Of a stretch of DNA of 64,000 nt, positions 58,601 through 64,000 are shown piece by piece. Under the pieces are notes generated by a model. It had not been told where the DNA came from. It made no database searches and was given only the letters and a program-made list of their open reading frames with translations. The position numbers and the translations under genes were made by a program. Source of the stretch: Bursaphelenchus xylophilus (taxonomy: Eukaryota > Nematoda > Chromadorea > Rhabditida > Aphelenchoididae); NCBI GenBank assembly GCA_904066235.2, contig CAJFCV020000003.1, forward strand, positions 4,402,001-4,466,000. Reading direction: 5' to 3'. Every line of letters begins with the position of its first letter. Position 1 is the stretch's first letter.

Positions 58601-60819
58601 CCTCCTTTGTTAGCAAAAAAGGCAAGATCTGTCCAAAACTCACCTAGCATCATGATTGGACAAATGCTCTTCAAAACTGTAGCCCTGGTTGGCTTTGGAA
58701 AAGAGTTTCCTTCGAGTATCAGCGTCTATTGTATGACCGGCTTCATCCAGGTCCTCAGGAAACATCGTTTGAACACATCGGCTGCTCTCACCTCGCCAAT
58801 AATAAATTTCGGACGTCTCCATTGATCGATTCTAAACTCAAAAACTTTATGTCATCGTAAATCGAAGCGAGTAAAAAATTTGCCAAAAGGTTACCATATG
58901 ATCCCTCTGAATAATCTCATATTTCACTTACATTAACCTCGACTCTCTCCGTTCCAACTCCTGTCTCATGGTTCTCCCGGATACTTGTGCAGGCACTCTT
59001 ATCATAACTTTCGATCCCAGCATCAATACTAACATCAGCCCAGTTCTTTGCATCCGTTTCTCCACAAAAGTCTACTTTCTCGACCTTCTTCTTCCCTTCG
59101 TTTACAATTGTATCGAACTCAAAACTCCGTGTCCCCGTAGCTTTCTCAATATTCTCCTTAATTGACGTGCAGCAACCTTTATCTTCTTTTTCATCAAACG
59201 ATATTGAAGTCGTTGCATCATTGGATGAGATTTTAGCTGTGTTGATGGAGAAGTCCGATTTGGAAACTTTTTCATTTTGATTTGGCTGCGAAACATCTTC
59301 CTGAATCGAAGTGTTCACACTTTTATCATCAGCTTGGATATCAACTGAGGTCGTTGCATTGTTCTGAAGAATCTTCTCGGTAGTTATTCCACAATCAACG
59401 TTAGACTTCTTTATTGATAAGATTGGACTGTCTTTTGCATGAGAAACAGAGGTACTTCGGTCAGCCCAAGACCTGAGCGAGGTGGCCGTACTTCGATCTA
59501 CCGCGTCCTGAAATAATAAGGACCGAAATGTTGTACCAGACTTTACTAGGGTATTACAAAGGCAACAAAAGATAGGTTTTGATGAGAATTGTGGCAAGTA
59601 AGGATTAGTAGAATTCTCTAACAAAGGAAGTCAATATTTTTTGCAAATGGACTTTCTAACGGAACCTAGCAAATTTGAAACGTCAGGTATCTGCGATCAC
59701 GGAACTAATATCCATACGTGTTTACAGGTCTTCTAGGTCGAGAAAAATCAACCAAAGTTTAGGCAAAAAGAGCGGAGAGTCTCCTCGTAAGGAACAGCTT
59801 GTTCCATCTGCAGATGTGTCCTAGTGGTCAGTGCCATCGAAATCCTCTAGCTAGTCAAACAATGCTAGTTAAATTTTTATAGCAAGTAGCAATCCATGAA
59901 AAGACTGTACAGTAGACTATTATGGTTACATCGTATCAAATAAGCCACACTATAGGCCAGCTTAACAAGGCCGGAATGCCGCCATCCCAGACTAAACCGG
60001 TGCTCATTTTTTGCTTTTAGGCTGAATTTGAAGGGAATATCAGAGTTGCCATTCGAGGATTCAAGTTGTCATTTTTTCTTTCTTTAAAGCACATTTTTCC
60101 GTTTTTATAAAAGTGCATATTCTTTTGGTCCCTTCAGTTTCCCATCGCCTTATCATACACCTTTTTGAAGCATTGTTTATTCTGGCCCGACCACACACGA
60201 AGTGTCTGCAGAAAAAGATGACTTTACACTTGACTTTTAAGTCAGTTGTAAGAGTGCTATCGTAACAAAGTGACTAATTAAGGCTGGTAAAAGTGCAAAG
60301 CCCTATTAAATATGAAACCCCGATATGAAACATGTGAGCGCCAATATTTTTGATTTGAAGTTAAGGCTGTAGGGAGTGTACTGTGACAATAACTTAAAGT
60401 TTGGGTGGCCTACAAAAAATGACTTTTCCGAAAGAATATTTAAAATTCTGTATAGTAAAAATGACAAATTAAAAAAATCAATAAAATCGAAAATTAAATA
60501 AATCTTCGAACTAACAATAAGTCGTATTTTAGCCCGTGAAATCACAAAACCGCCGCCAAAAAACTTTCATAAAACTTTCAAAGCTACGGTAACTCACATC
60601 TTTGCTTAAAGTGCAGTCTATATAGGCGTCACGTTGCAGTGGCTTCGTCGGCTGAATGTTCGATTGCACCGCTTCATCGTGTGTGGTAGTCGTGGCGGGG
60701 GCCTGAAAGCAGAAACTTTATACTTTCGATTGATAAGTAGTCCCGGACTTGTAGCCCCACTACGCCCAATCTCGACAAAAAATGCGAAAACTGTGATAAA
60801 AAATAGACAATCACACCAT
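55652..60819 (-). CDS. Unrecognised 620-residue protein with internal repeats
   Basis: Minus-strand exons: 60819-60817 (ATG only), 60702-60598, 59507-58932, 58831-58644, 58441-58156, 56779-56545, 56439-56201, 55882-55652; all phases agree from 60702 onward. The start exon is tentative: ATG at 60819 lies directly before GTGTGA and joins in phase 0 to APATTTTHDEAVQ. No signal peptide, membrane segment or known domain is seen. Residues about 87-226 contain three diverged repeats with the core DKSVNTSIQED (97), DKGCCTSIKEN (145) and DKSACTSIREN (205). The middle includes a conserved-looking block EIYYWRGESSRC. The C-terminal half is Ser/Arg- and Lys-rich, ending IIDMRPKQSG. The intron 56780-58155 contains a decayed transposon. 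The 5' end is head-to-head with the DUF829 gene, about 80 bases away. Function unknown; possibly cytoskeletal or scaffold-like, but that is a guess. Confidence 0.72.
56798..58095 (+). mobile_element. Decayed Tc1/mariner-family transposon
   Basis: Terminal inverted repeats CAGGGTGGGCCAAAAAAA (56798) and its complement ending 58095 define an element of 1,298 bases, a usual size for Tc1/mariner. The left flank is TA; the right flank is CATA, suggesting one mutated target copy. It lies inside the intron 56780-58155 of the minus-strand 620-residue gene, with its own frame on the opposite strand. Confidence 0.8.
57197..57538 (+). pseudogene. Remnant of a Tc1/mariner transposase
   Basis: A broken frame contains LIFFDQKIF, which resembles the IFSDEKIF block around the second catalytic acidic residue of mariner-type transposases, with the usual Glu replaced by Gln. 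The rest of the reading frame is interrupted by stops and shifts, so the copy is inactive. Confidence 0.5.
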
Positions 60820-60900
60820 GTCACAGATTGGATGGATGAGTCGGAAGATGAGGGCTGTATATAAGTATGGTAGGTCTGGGGAAGTCATAACCTCTAGACG
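60820..60900. promoter_or_regulatory. Short divergent promoter region
   Basis: About 80 bases separate the proposed start of the minus-strand 620-residue gene from ATG 60901 of the DUF829 locus, implying shared or overlapping promoter elements. If the minus-strand start lies further downstream, the spacer is larger. Confidence 0.35.
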
Positions 60901-61058
60901 ATGGCGATGGATACTCCGTCTTCCGCTTCTTTTAACACTAATGACAGAAATGTGGACGACATTCAGGGCACAAACACCCCGATCTGCTTTATTATCGGAT
61001 TCCTGAGCTCGAAGGAATGGTATTTCGAACCAGTGACCAAGTTGTATCAGGAAATGGG
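60901..61058 (+). CDS. Upstream homologous first exon of the DUF829 gene
   Basis: ATG 60901 begins 52 codons ending at a GTACGT donor in phase 2. The peptide contains TNTPICFIIGFLSSKEWYFEPV, here cited only as overlapping parts TNTPICFIIGF and EWYFEPVTKLY, closely matching TNTPIVFVVGF and ERFLEPVKRTY in the exon at 61924. Both exons end in phase 2, so either could join the exon at 62140. It is either an alternative first exon or the only surviving exon of a tandem duplicate gene; no second exon of its own was found before 61924. Confidence 0.6.
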
Positions 61059-61923
61059 GTACGTTTTTTTAGCTTCCCATACTAGTTTCAACACCATTAC
61101 AAATTGCCTATCACGGATAAGGGGACTTCTCAAACTTTCGATTCTGCTCAAATTTTATAAACAAAAAAAGCAAAAGTTTTCTTTGCACTGTGCAATTTTT
61201 CGCTTTCTGCACCGTGCAATATGCTTTTTTGGCTATCGCTCGCAACCTGACTTTTTTCGCGCAGTTTTCGGTGCACAAAAAAGTGGGCACCCAAATTGAA
61301 AATTTGGCGTCGACTTAATTTTTTCAGCACCGAATTCCGAAATACGGTGCTGACTTAAGCACTTAAGTCTTCAGTGCAGACTTAAGACTTTGTGCACTGA
61401 TTTCGAAAAACTTAAAAAAATTTACCGTATTTCAGAATTCCGTGCCGAGAAATTATCATATAAGATATAAAAATTTTTAATTCTTATATGCCCACCTTTA
61501 TATCAGCAATATCTGCCATCTTTTGAGTCTTACCCTTCAGTAAAGAAAAAAGTTATTTCAACTATTGCTACTACCGTATTCCCGCTAGATCGTTGTGATT
61601 TAAATCGACCTTGTACTTCAAATTTCTGCAAAAGCGTCTGCAGTGCCCTATCCATTATTGTAATATAAAGTACAGGGACTGCTGTCCTTTTCCTTATTTT
61701 GGACGTCATCAGTTCCTCTTAAAATCTGATGCTCTAAGCTTTCAGTGAACCTTTTGAACTGCACTGCCCTTCTTTCCAAAATACTGTCTAAAAACTTGAG
61801 CTATAAGTCATATTTAGATGCCCTTTGTTATCAGATAGGACAAGCCGCTGCAAAAAATTGCTTTAAAAAGCGAAGAAAAAGTACTTTAAGGTGCTACTGA
61901 AGTGTTCTCATCAAATTACAGTT
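61059..61923. repeat. Non-coding spacer with inverted repeats
   Basis: Contains TGCACTGTGCA (61184-61194) and TGCACCGTGCA (61208-61218), related to the cluster at 16.3 kb. It also has an imperfect inverted repeat at 61326-61446 whose ends, GCACCGAATTCCGAAATACGG and its near complement, enclose several ACTTAAG words. No coding frame was seen. Confidence 0.5.
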
Positions 61924-62923
61924 ATGTCTGCGGAAGTAATTACTCCAAGTTTATCTGCAAACGATGATAATATTGACTTTATTTCCAACACAAACACTCC
62001 GATTGTGTTCGTTGTAGGATTCTTAAGCTGCAGCGAAAGATTTCTAGAGCCTGTTAAGCGGACTTACAAAAGCTTACAGTAAGATTAGAATCTCAAAAAT
62101 TTGGTTTTATCATGGTCAGAAATAATATTAAAATTTCAGATTCGAAACTCATGTCCATATCCCTGTTATGTACCACAAATACAAGTTGGAAAGGGATGAT
62201 TCGAAAGCGACTTGTTTCATGGATGATATCTACCTCCCAATCGTTTCAAAGAATCCCGCAAGACCAGTGTTCTTTCACAGTTTCAGTCATAATGGAGCAA
62301 CTTTAATTTGCTTACTGTGGAAGTTGCTGAACGAAAGCCAAAAGAAACAAGTGAAGGCGGTTGCTTTTGACAGGTAAGGGCATATATACGAACATATGTA
62401 ACTTCAATGTGGTCGAGAAGCCATAAATTTTGATTTTTATTTACTAAAATCCTCCGAATCATCTTTCAAAAAAGCGTTTCATTTTAGTGCCCCAAGCCGC
62501 TTTGCCGTGAACCCCCTCTACTACGTACACACATCCTTCTTCACCGGTTATCCCAAGAAATCCCAGAACACCCTCAAATGGCTACAACATCTTCCCTTCG
62601 CTGTCCCCAGATTCTGCCTTTGGTCTCTTCGTTTGGCCCTCAAATTGAAGGATAATTATGGGGCAGAACTCCTCGAGTTCGACGATCTTCCCTTTTATCA
62701 GCTCTACTTTTTCTCCTACGATGACACAATGGTTTCCCCTCCTCTGATCGAAGAATTTGTTATCTCTCAAGCAAGGAAAGGGAAGAATGTGGAGATGAAG
62801 ACATGGAAGAATGGATTCCATTGTGGCCATCATCATAACCACGCCAAAGATTACGCAGAGGCCACCCGAAAGTTTGTGCATAGAGTGATGGCTGAGAGGA
62901 GTGTGGTGCAAGCCAGGTTATAA
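61924..62923 (+). CDS. DUF829/TMEM53-like alpha/beta-hydrolase family protein
   Basis: Exons 61924-62078, 62140-62373 and 62488-62923 give 274 residues with matching phases. The order of motifs suits DUF829: an N-terminal strand TPIVFVVGFLSC, then the nucleophile-like region FHSFSHNGATLICLL, then FDSAPSRFAVN after the second intron, the loop YDDTMVSPPLIEEF, and a His-rich block HCGHHHNHAKDY near the C terminus that carries the family's conserved His. The biochemical role of this family is poorly known; vertebrate TMEM53 is a nuclear-envelope protein affecting BMP signalling. The start at 61924 follows AAATTACAG by two bases, fitting trans-splicing, and the homologous exon upstream starts equivalently. 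The frame is open to an earlier ATG at 61891, which I consider unlikely. Confidence 0.85.
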
Positions 62924-63021
62924 AGCAGACAAGCCACGTTATGACTGATCTACTTTGTTTATTTTGTCGTGAAATTTGTTGTCAAACGGGAAAGCGATAC
63001 CAAGTATAATATTTTTATAAA

Positions 63022-63027
63022 AATAAA
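63022..63027 (+). terminator. Poly(A) signal of the DUF829 gene
   Basis: AATAAA lies about 100 bases after the stop codon. Confidence 0.5.
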
Positions 63028-64000
63028 ATTTGAACATTTTAAAATTATTAAAAACATGGCAAAAGAGATACCAAAAGAGCTAAGGATCGCTTAAAATTCC
63101 AGAAATCGTTAGCTTTAGTGTTACAGCCCCAGCCAAAATATTGAACGATATTTGCAGAACCTCTCCCAAATTTTTAAAATTTCATTTTTAAAATGTTGTT
63201 TCCTTGTTTGTTCCTACTTTACAACTAACAAAGGACGGCCAAGATATTCAACCATCTTTGCTGCCGAAAGAGTTCACAAAAAGCGCTTCTGGCCATAATT
63301 CTGCTAGTTTTGTGCGGAAAAAATCTGTACCAAGCTTTATCAAAATATTCACTTAGATTTCCCCTGTAAATTCCAGTAATCCCCTTTCAATTTCATTGTT
63401 TTTTGTACAAAGTTGGAATCACTTTCTAGAAAAAAATTGACAATTAATGATTTGCCGTTAAATAAATCGTTAAAAAACAGACTAAAATAGCTGTAGTTCA
63501 AAAGTAAGAAGATGGGGAAAAATGACACGCGTTGATATCACGTTACAAAACAGAAAATTGAATTGTGATGACCTATGTTTTAAACAATGATAAAAGAAGG
63601 TCATAAAAAGGCTGTGGATCTTTGATCTTGGAAATGGAAATGAAAAAAGATAAAAATAAAAAAAATAAAGATGTTGAAAAAGGCAACAGTGTAAGCTATA
63701 GTCTCCGAAAAGATAAGCCAGATTTTCGGCTTGCAATTTGCAAAATTTTTAAGTTTACCAATGCCAAAGATTCGATCTTCAATTAAAAAAAATGTCGTTC
63801 AGTAAAACAGTTTGGCGAAAAAGTTTCTATTGCATAGATTACCGTTGGCAAAGTTGTAATATAAAGCGGGTGATAAAAGATTTTCTGAAAAATTTCTGAA
63901 ATTTTTCTGTTTTTACTTTTTTTTTGAAAAAAAAGTAAATTTTCAGTTTACTTTCCGGAAAATGCAAAAAAAAGTTAATTTTGTTTCTGGCTTTCCGACT
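63028..64000. other. Downstream intergenic DNA, no gene seen
   Basis: AT-rich sequence with poly-A and poly-T tracts and no frame of coding character. Confidence 0.45.

Overview
The window reads as nuclear DNA of a nematode, probably a chromadorean. The evidence is an innexin very close to UNC-7/UNC-9, a cuticle collagen with the nematode N-terminal layout, a ZP-domain cuticlin, short introns ending in TTTCAG or TTTTAG, and several start codons sitting directly behind a splice-acceptor-like sequence, as expected for spliced-leader trans-splicing. Species cannot be fixed from sequence alone. Gene models below were built by hand from open frames joined at GT/GC-AG junctions with matching phase. 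None was checked against transcripts.

Layout: 1-3.9 kb shows no confident gene. At 3.9-4.4 kb lies a GC-rich, coding-looking block with an apparent frameshift. 5.5-11.2 kb (+) holds a Ser/Pro-rich exon followed by an unc-7-type innexin with a His/Gly-rich N-terminal extension; the two may be one gene with alternative 5' exons. 12.0-14.9 kb (-) is a seven-exon cuticlin-type ZP gene, with a small Gly/Met-rich secreted protein gene nested antisense in its second intron. 17.3-18.0 kb (+) is a small EGF-like membrane protein. 18.5-21.5 kb (-) is an ATGL-like patatin lipase. 21.5-29.6 kb has no supported gene. 29.7-30.8 kb (-) is a cuticle collagen. 31.9-33.1 kb (+) is a FLYWCH-like zinc-finger protein, convergent with a 14-exon gene at 33.3-37.3 kb (-) for a membrane protein with two C-type-lectin-like modules. 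39.3-41.7 kb (-) is a RING plus RAWUL-like protein resembling Polycomb-group PCGF proteins.

41.8-55.6 kb is a gene desert. It holds a roughly 2 kb palindromic repeat carrying tRNA-like sequences in both arms, two smaller fold-back elements, hairpins and an unusual cluster of ATGCAAAT octamers. 55.7-60.8 kb (-) encodes an unrecognised 620-residue protein, one intron of which contains a decayed Tc1/mariner element. It is head-to-head with a DUF829/TMEM53-like hydrolase locus (60.9-62.9 kb, +) that has two homologous first exons.

Shared themes are cuticle and extracellular matrix (collagen, cuticlin, Gly-rich secreted protein), membrane or cell-surface proteins (innexin, EGF-like, lectin-like) and lipid metabolism (ATGL-like). 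Nothing points to an operon, and no wholly new molecular system is evident. The most unusual items are the tRNA-containing palindrome, the octamer cluster, the intronic hairpin at 34.0 kb, the His-to-Lys RING and the repeat-containing 620-residue orphan.
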